From: Narthecium ossifragum
Lineage: Eukaryota; Streptophyta; Magnoliopsida; Dioscoreales; Nartheciaceae
Assembly: GCA_963920575.1 (NCBI GenBank)
Contig: OY986967.1
Span: forward strand, 449,001 to 513,000
Reading direction: 5' to 3'
DNA: 64,000 nt
The number at the start of each line of letters is the position of its first letter. Positions within the stretch are counted from its first letter, which is position 1. Made by a program: the position numbers and the translations under genes. Positions 21,160 to 33,100 of this stretch are shown piece by piece. Below the pieces are notes generated by a model that saw nothing but the letters and a program-made list of their open reading frames with translations, did no database searches and was not told the origin of the DNA.

Positions 21160-22933
21160 CTAATCGAAGAGCGAGAATCCCATATCATCGTCGCTCTCTT
21201 CCTTCTCTTCCTTCTTCTCTTCTGCAGGAGGTGCCTCAGGGGCAGCAGCAGCGCCAGCAGAGCCCGCTGCTGCAGCTGGTGCAGCACCACCACCTCCACC
21301 GATGAATGCACCGCCGCCACCTCCACCAATAATCACCTACATCGTAGCACTTAACCTTTAATGCAAGCCCGGCTAAAAATCACATTACAATACTATTTGA
21401 CTGTGTTAATCAGCGATGAAGCAACAGCAGATGACACATTGGCCCAACAATCGATATGGGCCTTCTATGCTCCCTCCAACCAATAAGAACTGAGAGAAAT
21501 TCAAAATAAAGAAGATGCACACAAGTAGCTACAGGTTTCAACCAACCATTTTCAAATATTTGTCATGTTAGCTGTCAGATGTTGAAAAGGGTGAACCCGA
21601 AGAGAAGTCAAGAAAAAACCAAGAAAATTAATAATGGGGTCATTAAACCATGGAGGATGTATGTGCATAACAAATGCATGGGTACCGTAGGCTTAAAAAA
21701 AGAGATTAGAGCTGCTATGGTAGCATTCTGCGTGAGAAGCATGGATTTCCGTGCCGGTCCGGCACTGTGCATGCCGCCCGGCATGTACCGTGCCAGGGGG
21801 TTAGCGGCATCGAAACCCCCCGTACCGTGCCAAGAAGAAGAAGAAGTAGGAGTAGAAGGAGGAAGAGGAAGAAAAGCAAGAATGGCACGGGGGCGCCACG
21901 CATCCGTGCCGCCAACCGTGCCAGCAGGCTGCCGGCACGGCGCGTGCCACCGGGACGGCAATCCATGGTGAGAAGCATTTCACAACCACAATGGATTCTT
22001 TTCTTTCTTTTCCAAATCATAAGCATCACCTTGTTAGCCTGTATGAGCTAAAAAATGCCCTGCAGTCTGAAACAAGATCAAGGAACCATCCTATTGGATA
22101 AGTGATTTACGATCCTGATGGTCTTTGTTGTTGAAAGGTCACCACATTTCTTCAAATATGGGTGGGTTCTAGATGATATCCAACACGGTATCTACCTTAT
22201 ATATCCCCATTAAGTTAGCATCAGATCCCAATTATTATATCATCTTCCTTCTAAACCTCCTCCTCCTAACTTCCTAACCTTGTAATTTCCAACTTTTTAT
22301 CAACATTTTATCAAGCTTGAACCGAAGCAATAGATCCAAATGCAAAAACAAGATTTGAAACGATAAATGGACCCTATGCAAGATTTCCAGGAGTTTTCCA
22401 AGAGAGTGGCTTTATCAAATTCTATAGAAGTAAAAGGAAGCCTTTCAATACAAGCAAAAATTCCGATAAGTACAGCCAAAAAATTTGCAAGATCCCTACC
22501 ATTTATTACTGCATATACTCACAACTAATCTAAAATAAGTAAAATAAATTTTCATCATCAAAATGCCATTTTCAAATGGACTCAGTTTCACAAGAAACAA
22601 TCATTCCATTTAAGCAAGAAAGAAATTATTTAAAGACGAACAATACTACGACCAACTCACGATCAAGCATATGATATCCGACCCAACGTGTTAGAGCTAA
22701 TAAAAAAGATATAACGAGAAGGGGAGCGGTGAGACCTGGAAGACGGCGGAGGAGGGCGTGACCATGGAGAAGGAAGATTGGACACCACCAGAGGAGTCGG
22801 CAGCGGTGGCGGCGGAAACAAGGCGGCGCTGGAGATCGAACGGTGACGAAGCCGACGCCTCGAGGTCGCCAGAGAACTGCTTCGCGCTCCACTCGCCACC
22901 ATCGTTCCTGCACACGAAGGTGAAGACGCCCAT
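21160..22933 (-). CDS. RPP3: 60S acidic ribosomal protein P3 (124 aa, 2 exons)
   Basis: Plant-specific member of the P1/P2/P3 ribosomal stalk family, which recruits elongation factors to the GTPase centre of the large subunit. Exon 1 (22736-22933) encodes [19 protein letters not shown] through [14 protein letters not shown]. Exon 2 (21160-21336) continues [16 protein letters not shown], an Ala/Pro/Gly hinge, an acidic [11 protein letters not shown] stretch and the invariant C-terminus MGFSLFD. The C-terminal tail and the [17 protein letters not shown] block are diagnostic for P3 rather than P1 or P2. The length is close to that of known P3 proteins. The 1.4-kb intron carries a MITE. The gene diverges from the BUD23-type gene across 329 bp. 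Confidence 0.95.
21740..21967. mobile_element. MITE (228 bp) with 8-bp TSD in the P3 intron
   Basis: Flanked by the direct repeat gtgagaag at 21732-21739 and 21968-21975. Termini catggatttccgt and acggcaatccatg form an imperfect inverted repeat. The interior is GC-rich with repeated ccgtgcc/ggcacgg words and can fold into a long hairpin. An 8-bp duplication fits a hAT-type MITE. There are about 590 bp between it and the exon 2 splice acceptor side limit at 21337 on one side, and about 770 bp to exon 1 on the other. Confidence 0.75.
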
Positions 22934-23262
22934 CGCTCCTTTCCTCCTGGGCCGGTACCTCGAGATCGGATCGGAGAGCGCGCGGCGACTGGAAACCCTA
23001 AACCAACCCCAAGCGACGAGCAGCCACCACGGAGAAAAGCCCTAATCCTTGCGCCTCCACAATATATCTAGCTTGGAAAGAGGCCCCTAAATAGTTTTAA
23101 AGGCGTCAATAATTGGGCCCGGCCCGGTCCGGCCCGTTCATACGAAGCCTTTTTCGTAAGTAGGACCAATTTACTAACGTTTACAATAGAAGACCGTAGA
23201 ACCCTAGGTTGCTTCCACCGGAGAAGGCAAGGCGAGCGGCTCTAATCTAAAGGATCGCATCG
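22934..23262. promoter_or_regulatory. Shared divergent promoter of P3 and the BUD23-type gene
   Basis: The 329 bp between the two start codons contain a telo box (aaaccctaa, 22993-23001), further ccctaa/aaccctag words near 23040 and 23200, and a site II-like cluster (tgggcccggcccgg, 23114 on). Telo box plus site II is the usual cis-combination of plant ribosomal-protein and ribosome-biogenesis genes, so coordinated expression in dividing cells is likely. No TATA box is evident. Confidence 0.75.
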
Positions 23263-26200
23263 ATGCCGCGGCCGGAGCTCCAGTCCCCCCCTGACGTCTT
23301 CTACAACGAGTCAGAGGCTCGCAAGTACACCACGTCTTCTCGCATCATCGAGATCCAAGTATGTTGTTTCACTTTTCTTCTTGTTCTCTTCTACTCTGAA
23401 AAAATTGAATCTTTGCATACTAACTTTACGGTGGCGGCGGCGGCGGCCTCATTATAACACCACAGGCTAAGATCTCAGAGAGAGCGTTGGAGCTTCTTGC
23501 TTTGCCTGATGATGGTTTACCTCGGCTTCTTCTTGACATAGGTTGGTAATTTCGCTTATTCTAGTCTTTATCATGTTATCTGATAAGAATTTACCGGCTT
23601 TGGGCCGCTGTGTGATAAGATAGATGAATTTTTTAAAACTTTATAGCACCTTCTTCGACTTTGTGATATTTTGATTGATTAGCTTGTGCTAGTCTCCTTT
23701 ATGGTTTTACTAGCGGTATATGTAGACATTCAATGGTTATTTTTCCAGGGTCTTTTAGTGAGCTTACTTGATTCTCCATGGTCGTTTACTACATATGAAT
23801 CTCAATTGTGGAGCACTTAATTTTACTTATTTCTTGTGGCATTGTGATTAACCCGTTGTTTGCTTTAAGGGAGCGCCTTTGGATAACCTTGTATCCCTGT
23901 AGCCATGTCCAGTAGTGGTCTGATAAGGTCTTTTGCTTCTGTTTTGTTGAATAGGCTGTGGTTCGGGACTTAGTGGTGAGACCCTGACTGAGAATGGGCA
24001 CCAGTGGATTGGATATGACATCTCACCATCCATGCTTGGTGAGTTGTCGTTCTTGAAAATTAATTCCTTGATGGTTATTCCTTTGTTTGTAATCGTTAGT
24101 TTGCATCAGATGTTGCATTGGAGCGTGAAGTGGATGGTGATGTTTTGCTCGCCGATATGGGTCAGGTTGAACTCTGAGATGGTCTTTATGAAGTTGTTGA
24201 ACTTTTCTTCATGGATTGTTCATTGCAGTTTAATGTTACTAGTTTTAAATCACGTGCTTCAAATAACCTACCCCACCTGGCAAAAAGATTTGAGCAATTG
24301 TTTCTCAAGCTAGTTATTAGCTAAATTCAACAAATAAGTTATTCATCCACAGATATTTGACTTATCAAAAGGCTTGAATGGTATTTTATTTTGATTATTT
24401 ATAGACAAGTAAAAGGGCTCAAGGACAAGTTCTTGAAGAGGAAATTAAGAGGATTTTTTTTTTTTGAATTTGACATTGAAGTATCTTTGTTTCCATTGCT
24501 AGCCTTGGATAATTCTATATATGGAAGTTCTTGACATCTGAATTTGTATTTGTTTCTCATATTTACTCCTTTTATGGTTGGACAATGCAGGGATTAGGCC
24601 TGCGACCTGGAGTTTTTGATGGCGTCATCAGTATCTCAGCCATTCAGGTTGGCCTCCTTCCTCACTGTGTTGTTCTAGTACATTCATTGTTGCGTAATCT
24701 ATGCTGTTTTTCTGACGGGCTTGCACCCAAGAATCAATCTGATGCTATGGATGATGAATGTATTACCATTATGAAGATTATAGTGTTCTGCTGGCTGTTA
24801 TAATATCTATTATACTTGTTACCTGGTTTAAGACTAATGTTATCTTGGGCTTTGCAGTGGTTGTGTTATGCTGACAAGTCATCACATGAACCAAGAATAA
24901 GGCTAAAGTATGTGTTTGATGCTAATGCATGTTTGTTTGTTGTGATGCTTTATGTGTTTGATGCTAATGCATGTTTGTTTGTTGTGATGCTTTCTCTGTT
25001 ATCACTAGTTCCTATTTCATCTCAGTCAATACTTTGATGCAGGGTGTTCTTTAATTCATTATATAGATGCCTTGCAAGGGGAGCAAGAGCAGTTTTGCAA
25101 ATGTATGCTGAGAATATGGACCAGAGTGAGATGATCATGACTTACGCAATGCGTTCAGGATTTCGAGGTGGTATGGTTGTTGACTATCCACATAGGTATG
25201 CTTAATTTAGAAAGTAATGTTTGGAGAGAGATTTTGTGCCTCATCTTCTACTGTTAGAATCTGCCTAATATGCGCTTAAACACTATCTTGCTGAGGTGTC
25301 CTGTTCATTGATCCTCGTGCTTACTGGCCCATGCATTCATGTGCATGGATGTATGGTGCTGTGCAATCCTTGTGCTTACTGGTCCATTCATTCATGTGCA
25401 TGTATGTGTGGTGCTGTGCCAGAATTACTTGCTTATAGTTTTAACAAAGTAGTGCTAATGTTTCTTTATCTTTCGATTTTTAAGACATTTAGAAGGGTAC
25501 CTATGAACTCAAACAGGCTTCAGTTGTCGTAGAGGTTATCAATCAATTCCTTTCCAGACTAAGGCCTGTGGTACTTACTGACTTCCCAATTCTGTTTCAG
25601 ATGAAAATGACCAGCTTTGGGCATTTTCTTCCATCTTTCTTGTGTTGTAATAGATTACATGGTTGGTTTTATGTTGGAAGTTGAGAGGAAATACTACTCT
25701 GAAACCTTTACACATTTTTTACAAGAATAGGGTGATTTTTCTTTTAGTATTTTCTGCATGTGTTACAATTTTTTGATGCTTCCTCCCTTCTTATGTTGGC
25801 CATTTGTGAATTTCATGTACTGAGTTATTTGTAGCAAGCACTTATGACTCCAAATTAAGATATTCTTTGCTAGCAGTAGGTCACCTTTTCTTTTCTATTG
25901 CAGTTCAAAAGCAAGGAAGGATTACCTTGTTCTCTCATGTGGCCCACCTTCCATTCAAACATCACTTCCTAAGGGCAAAGGTGAAGATGGAGAGATGTGC
26001 AGTGAAAGCGACGAGAGTGAGGACGATGAAAATCAAACAGTAAGCTTGCATTGATAGCTCTCTCTCAATATATCAACTTGCCATGCAGTTGCTGTTGTAT
26101 GGATCCATTTTAATGCGTAGTAATACTGAAAATATTGTCTTCATCCTCATAGCAGTTGTTACAGCTGTCTCTCCACTTCTCCTTAGCTGGCCTTCTTACA

Positions 26201-28864
26201 ATGTGGAACGAGTTGGTGAAGAGTGATTTTCACTATTTGACTCGCCCATGACAGATTTTTGTGTTCTAAGAGCAACATTTTGCTGGAACTTAGCCTCATT
26301 AATGTTAGGAGACCTTATGGCACGTTTGGTTCGCCTATTCTAGCCGGAATGAAATGCCTTTTTTCCATTCCGAGGAGGCATACCGTTGTTTGGTTCTCCT
26401 ATTCTTACCGGAATGGAATGCCTCATTCATCCTCGAGGAGGAATGACCCATTCCTCCTGTTAGGGCCGTAAGCCCTTGACACGGGCCTTGGTGCGAGTCA
26501 TTCGGAGGTGACACAGCCAAGGGCTAAGATAATGACGTTGTGGTCGGCGCCACGAGTCATGAGAGGCTTGGTGGCCTCAAGATAGCGATCAAATCATGCC
26601 AAGGCATGCAAGCAAGCATCTTTCCAACAATGACGTGGTGAACTTTGAAGGTGGTGTGACAAGGCGAGAAGATGGCACGACGGACCGGGCCAAGATCGAG
26701 TTCTGACGCGCCATGGCAAGGTTCAGGCGAGCGACAAGGCACGCCAGGCAAGCGCGCTAGGCGCACGCACGTGGTGAGCACGTGCCCGACTCGCAAGAGC
26801 GTGACGCGACGTGTTTGGTGACCGAAACTGAGTTCGATTAGGACTCGGCACACCAAGACACGGGCGAATGACGCGATTGACCGTTGGGGCCAATCCTAGT
26901 GGGCCATTATCTAAGTTGCACTTGGATTAGGTTCTTGGGAGAACTTGATGCGACAAAGAGGAAGCTTGGTGTGGGAGATTTTAGACTTGACGTGCAAGAA
27001 TATGAAGGAGTCTTAGTCCGAGTCAAGGTGCGGGTGCTTTTGGATAGAAACTATCTTTGACAAGTCCTAGCTCAAGTAGAGGTCTAGCGGAGCAAGGGAG
27101 CTTCTTGATCGGCGGATTGCTTTCCCATATAAGTATGAAGCCTTGGACTTTGAGTTGGACTAGGGAGATTGACTTGTAAAACAAGTCACGGACTCTTCTC
27201 TATATAAAGAGTTGGCTGGCCAAGATGGGGATCATCTAGGCATTGGTTAGGGTTTGGGTTCTTTGTTTTCTTGAGTGATCTTGTACACGGGTTGGGAGAG
27301 AGAGTTGTGAGTGATTCTCTTGTAAAGATAGTTCATCAATAAAGGAACGGGGGCCTTTCCCTTGGCCATATTTGAGTATTATTCGTGGTGTATGTGTGTG
27401 TGATTGTGCAAGAAGAAGGAAGGGGCTGGTTAAGAACGGATCTTGCTACACCGAAGATCTCCAAGATTGGGTCTTGACGTGTGCAAGGTGTGCACACGGC
27501 GTGGTGGAGCTTGAGGCCGAGGGATCTTGGTGTCGGTGTCGTGCTTTTCTTTTGTGAAATATTTTCCGCCGCTTAGCCTGGTGACACCTCCCACCCCTCT
27601 GATATTGACCCATTCCATTCATGTCTGAATGATGAATGTGATGTCTAATGACATAATTACCCCTAGGTAGTCAATCTTAATCATTGAATTAATTCATCTT
27701 GATTCTTGAATGAATTAAATCGCCACCGTTGGATTACACTCCGATCAATATATTTTATATGTATATATTTTGTGTATATATTTTATGTGTATATAAATAT
27801 AGACCCAAAGGTTGAAATGAAAGGTAGATAAACTATTTTATGCATATATTAAAAAATGTTGTATATGCCAAGGGTAGTATAGTCATTTACACATTATTAT
27901 CTTTCCATTTCCGTGTTCATTAGTGCGTACAAAACATATGAAACCATCATTCTCATTCCCATTCATAGTTCAATCATCATCACTCTATTCCTCAGTCTAT
28001 TCCATTCCTTATCCCATTCCATTCCTCACTGCGAACCAAACCAAACGTGGCCTTAAAGTCCAGCTCTAATTGTTGTTCTTCCTCTCCTACCATTTATTTT
28101 GTTGGTATGCAAGATATCTTGGAGTCCTGGGTTCATGCCATTCAGCTGTATGTTGGTAGCCTACAATGGTGCTCCTAAAAATCAGGACAGGCAAGCAAAT
28201 TAACTAAAGGTGATGATTACCCAAGGATATAATATGCCAATTGATTTCTTTTTCTCACGCATTATGTGGAAGTTTGTGACTGCCCATATGATCTCGTCCA
28301 AGTGAGTAGACAGTTTGTTTTGCACAATTTAGCTCTAGAATGATGTTACTACCTGATTATTGTGCTGTTCTTTAAGCGCCTATGCTTCTAGTTCTGTTTA
28401 ATATTGCATGGAAGAAATAGGTTGTTCTAATAAGTAACACAGACGCTTGCACATGCAGATTTAAGTGGTTATGCTTGAATTTCAGATATAATTCTATTCC
28501 TTCTGAAGTCGTTGTCATAACCTACTCCCTAATGTTGGTAATGATATGTTAAGGCTTCAGTCCAGATTCCTGCCTAAATGGTGCGGAAACTTATTGGAAC
28601 GACTAATATGACTTCAGTTTGTTCAATTTGGATAGATGAAGGACTTTGCCATTTTGGTTAAATTAATCTCGTGTCTCTGATGAGGGCTTTTGGATACAGG
28701 TTAGCATTTATGACCGGAATAGACCAAGGAAGAAGCTGAAGGTAACAAAGAGAGGGAAGGGGAGGGAATGGGTGCTGAAGAAGAAGGAACAAATGAGGAA
28801 GAAGGGGAACGTTGTTCCTCCAGACACAAAATACACAGCTCGCAAACGCAAGGCTCACTTTTAA
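23263..28864 (+). CDS. RID2: 18S rRNA (guanine-N7)-methyltransferase, BUD23/RID2 type (290 aa, 9 exons)
   Basis: Exons 23263-23358, 23466-23541, 23955-24038, 24110-24165, 24591-24647, 24858-24907, 25043-25195, 25904-26039 and 28700-28864 give 873 bp with frame kept throughout. The enzyme uses S-adenosylmethionine to methylate one guanine N7 in 18S rRNA and is needed for 40S export and maturation. It begins [25 protein letters not shown] motif I is [16 protein letters not shown] at about residues 52-67, with an acidic DIS motif after it and [17 protein letters not shown] as the later core. The C-terminal region is acidic ([10 protein letters not shown]), then basic ([26 protein letters not shown]), ending ARKRKAHF, typical of the WBS_methylT extension and a nuclear/nucleolar signal. 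Intron 8 (2,660 bp) is swollen by nested transposons. The Arabidopsis counterpart by recall is RID2. Confidence 0.95.
24909..24992 (+). repeat. 42-bp perfect tandem duplication beside a splice donor
   Basis: Two copies of a 42-base unit (tatgtgtttgatgctaatgc... to ...gtgatgctt) abut each other directly after the exon 6 donor of the methyltransferase gene. The second copy lacks the G that would make a second GT donor in the same context (cttTATGTG instead of aaaGTATGTG). Confidence 0.85.
26319..28050. mobile_element. Non-autonomous DNA transposon in intron 8, interrupted by a solo LTR
   Basis: Imperfect terminal inverted repeats ggcacgtttggttcgcc (left) and gcgaaccaaaccaaacgtgg (right), flanked by ccttat and ccttaa. 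Both arms are rich in degenerate cattcc/ggaatg words. It has no coding capacity. Without the inserted LTR it is about 600 bp. The superfamily is not determinable; the weak 5-6-bp flank duplication does not decide it. Confidence 0.6.
26458..27586 (+). mobile_element. Solo LTR (1,129 bp) with TSD CCTCC
   Basis: Starts TGTTAGGGCC and ends GGTGACA. The 5-bp repeat cctcc lies at 26453-26457 and 27587-27591. It contains a TATA box (ctatataaag, about 27201) and AATAAA (about 27338), as expected of U3-R. No internal region or second LTR is present. It is inserted inside the DNA transposon, hence younger than it. Confidence 0.88.
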
Positions 28865-29700
28865 ACTAGCTGACAAATGGAAGGCTTTTATTTGAAGAAC
28901 AAACGATGCATTTTTTAAGCATTTCAGAGATGTCTTATGGGATGCTGTAACTATTGCATGACCAAAAGAAAAAAAACAATCGAGGGGAAATAGGCATTTA
29001 CTTTACCAATCAAGTCAAAAGGCTTGAGATCACAAAAATAAAGAGTTTGTCTAGATTTTTTACGAGGATGCTTCCTCTTTCACGCAAGTCTTGAGACAAT
29101 CTTGACTCGCCGGAGCAATTTCTAGAGCAAGTCGACGTGTTCGTGCGCCAACGCATGCCGCTTGCAAGAAATTAGTGAAGTTTCAGTAGAAGAGGGGCTT
29201 AATGAGGAAAAAGATAGTGCAGGAAACAAAGAAAAAAAGGAGGAATCCGCGGTGCCATATTAGTAAGCAACAACAAGTGCAGGGTAGCGGTAGTGGTGGC
29301 GGGGCTAGTGGCTGCACTGGTCGGTGTAGCGTTGAGCATCGGTGGCGCTGAAGAGGAGTTCTTTGTGCCGCCAACGTGATTTGTTCATGTTGCATCAGTA
29401 TATCGGCTTATTAGCAAACAAACTACTTTAACTTAGGAACCGGAGAACGGCTAATCGACGCCGGATAAGTATTTGTAATTCTAATCTACGGGTTCAACAC
29501 ATCACTTTAACTTAGAAGCATGTTTAATTTAGTCTCATGGCCGTATTCTTAAATATGTAGGTATTTAGGTTTGGCTGGTATATATAGCATTTTTGTATAA
29601 TGTTTTGTTAAAAACTTCAAGAATATTAAGTAATTTTATAAAATCTTCTTTTAGTTCTGGGTTTTTTTTCAAATATAATATTTTTTTCAACTGGCACAGT
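28865..29700. other. 3' flank of the methyltransferase gene and intergenic sequence
   Basis: No gene seen. AT-rich sequence with a short GC-richer patch (29270-29360) that has no recognisable frame. Confidence 0.4.
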
Positions 29701-29718
29701 CCCACACTAGTGTCTGTC

Positions 29719-29726
29719 TATAAATA
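29719..29726 (+). promoter_or_regulatory. TATA box of the SF3B1 gene
   Basis: The sequence tataaata lies about 400 bp upstream of the start codon, followed by a leader containing a telo box (aaaccctag, 29959-29967). A gag/gtatct word at about 29973 and an AG at about 30089 could mark a short 5' UTR intron; this is not certain. Confidence 0.5.
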
Positions 29727-30126
29727 TAAGCTCGGGCCCGCTCCTTCTTTAGGAAAATGGACGGTTCTGATCAATTAGATGTGCAAATGAACGGTTATGA
29801 TCCGTTACCCAAGGAAGACATCCGAGTCGGAGAACGGAGTCGGTTTGTGGACTCATCACACTAGGATAAAAAGAGAGGACCCTGTTCTCAAAGCCTCTTT
29901 TGGCGTATCCTATCATTTCCTCACGTCCTGCTGCTTTGATCGGAGCCAATACATCTGTAAACCCTAGCGAGAGGTATCTCTTCACCTCCTTCTGAAATCC
30001 CTATCTATTCAGTATTTCGCTACTGTTATACGACTTTGATCTCGATCTTGATCTGGTTCCCAGTTTTACTAGCTTTTTAATAGTTAGGGATTGGGTTTTG
30101 GTTGGGAATCAGGGGTTTTAGAGAAG

Positions 30127-33100
30127 ATGGATGATGACGCGGTGGAGATCGCGAAGACCCAAGAGGAGCGGCGGCGGCTGGAGGAGCGCGCGTCGCTCAC
30201 CTCCCTAACCTTCGACGCCGACCTCTACGGCGGCGCGGGACCCGACCGATTCGAGGGGTATGAGCGATCTATCGCGGTGACCGAGGAAGACGACGACCAG
30301 GAGGCCGATGGCAGCCGCGACCTCGCACGCCGGATGGCGTCCTACACGGGGCCGAAGTCTCTTAAGGATGTTCCGAAGGGCGCTGATGCTGAGGAGGATT
30401 CTGGTTTTAAGAAGCCCCAGAGGATCGTCGACCGGGAGGACGACTACCGACGCCGGAGGCTTCACAGGATCATATCGCCTGAGAGGAATGATCCGTTTGC
30501 CACCGGGGAAGCCACCCCGGACCCCACTGTGAGGACCTATGCTGATGTGATGAGGGAACAGGCGCTTAGCCGCCAAAAGGAGGAAACTTTGAGGGAGATT
30601 GCCAAGAAGAAGGAGGAGGAGAAGAGTAAGGCGGCGGAAGAGGCTGCGGAGCCGGCACCACAGAAGAGGAGGAACCGGTGGGACCAGTCGCAGGAGCCGG
30701 AGGCGAAGAAGACAAAGACCAGCTCGTCTGATTGGGATGCACCAGACTCGACCCCTGGGATTGGCCGGTGGGATGCTACCCCGACACCGGGGAGAGTTGC
30801 GTCTGATGCCACCCCTTCGATTGCTCGTAGGAACAGGTGGGATGAGACACCGACACCTGGGCGATTGGCTGACGCTGATGCTACTCCTGCTGGTGGGGCC
30901 ACTCCTGGAGCTACACCTGCGGGGATGACATGGGATGCAACTCCCAAGCTTGGAGGTATGGCGACTCCAACTCCTAAGCGCCAGCGGTCCAGGTGGGACG
31001 AGACTCCGGCAAGCATGGGGAGTGCTACTCCATTGCCTGGTGCTGCAACCCCGGCAGCTGCTTTTACTCCAGGTGTGACCCCCGTTGGTGGGGTTGATCT
31101 TGCCACTCCTACTCCTGGAGCGATTAATCTCCGTGGTGCCATGACGCCTGAGCAGTATAACTTGCTTCGATGGGAGAGGGATATTGAGGAGAGGAATCAC
31201 CCATTGACTGATGAAGAGCTTGATGCTATGTTTCCTCAGGAAGGATATAAGATTTTGGATCCACCGGCATCTTATGTACCGATAAGGACTCCAGCGAGGA
31301 AGCTCTTAGCTACTCCCACTCCATTGGGTACTCCACTGTATGCTATCCCTGAGGAGAATCGTGGACAGCAATTTGATGTCCCAAAGGAGGCACCTGGTGG
31401 ACTGCCATTCATGAAGCCAGAGGATTACCAGTACTTTGGGTCTCTTTTGAATGAAGATGAAGAGGAGCAGCTGACACCAGAGGAGCAGAAGGAGAGGAAG
31501 ATCATGAAGCTGCTGCTCAAGGTGAAGAATGGTACACCACCGCAGAGGAAGACCGCTCTTCGGCAGCTCACTGATAAGGCTAGGGAATTTGGGGCTGGTC
31601 CATTGTTCAACAAGATTCTACCTTTGCTTATGCAGCCGACTCTTGAAGACCAGGAGCGACATCTTTTGGTTAAGGTGATTGACAGGGTGTTGTATAAATT
31701 GGACGAACTGGTGCGACCTTTCGTTCATAAAATCCTTGTGGTCATAGAGCCACTTCTAATTGATGAAGATTACTATGCTCGTGTGGAAGGGAGAGAAATC
31801 ATCTCCAATCTTAGCAAAGCAGCTGGCCTGGCCACTATGATTGCTGCAATGAGGCCAGATATTGATAACATTGATGAGTATGTGAGGAACACCACTGCTA
31901 GGGCTTTCAGTGTCGTGGCTTCTGCTTTGGGGATTCCTGCTCTGTTGCCATTCTTGAAAGCTGTTTGTCAGAGTAAGAAGTCTTGGCAGGCTCGACACAC
32001 AGGTATTAAGATAGTACAGCAAATTGCAATCCTCATGGGGTGTGCTGTTCTTCCACACCTCAAGTCCCTTGTGGAAATCATAGAGCATGGTCTTAGTGAT
32101 GAGAACCAGAAGGTGAGGACCATTACTGCTCTTTCCCTTGCTGCACTTGCTGAGGCAGCTGCACCTTATGGAATAGAAAGCTTCGACTCTGTGTTGAAGC
32201 CTCTCTGGAAGGGTATTCGATCTCACCGTGGTAAGGTTTTGGCTGCCTTTTTGAAGTCAATTGGTTTCATTATCCCTCTCATGGATGCTGTGTATGCGAG
32301 CTACTACACTAAGGAAGTTATGATCATTCTTATTCGGGAGTTTCAATCTCCTGACGAAGAAATGAAGAAGATTGTTCTGAAAGTGGTCAAGCAATGTGTA
32401 AGCACAGAAGGTGTTGAGGCTGATTACATCCGTAATGATATCCTTCCTGAGTTCTTCCGTAACTTCTGGGTTAGGAGAATGGCATTGGACCGTAGGAACT
32501 ACAGGCAACTTGTGGACACTACTGTTGAGATTGCAAACAAGGTAGGTGTAGCAGATATTGTTGGAAGGATTGTGGAAGATCTTAAAGATGAGAGTGAGCC
32601 ATATAGGCGAATGGTTATGGAAACAATTGAGAAAGTAGTTGCTAACTTGGGGGCTTCAGATATTGACGCGCGGTTAGAAGAGCTGCTTATTGATGGAATT
32701 CTGTATGCCTTCCAGGAACAGACTAGTGATGACGCTAATGTCATGCTTAATGGTTTTGGAGCAGTGGTTAATGCGCTTGGGCAAAGGGTTAAGCCTTATC
32801 TTCCTCAGATATGTGGAACTATAAAATGGCGTTTGAACAACAAGAGTGCAAAAGTTAGGCAGCAAGCGGCTGATCTTATATCAAGGATTGCGGTTGTCAT
32901 GAAGCAGTGCCAAGAAGAACAACTGATGGGTCATTTGGGTGTTGTTCTTTACGAGTACTTGGGAGAAGAGTACCCTGAGGTCTTAGGGTCCATTCTAGGT
33001 GCACTGAAGGCTATAGTCAATGTTATTGGTATGACTAAAATGACCCCTCCTATCAAGGATTTGCTTCCTCGCCTGACTCCCATTCTGAAGAACAGACATG

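Noticed and set aside
30205..31200. 331-codon antisense frame (and 201-codon companion) across the start of SF3B1
   Set aside because: Mirrors the codon bias of the TP/RWD-rich N-terminus; the sense strand is the conserved gene.
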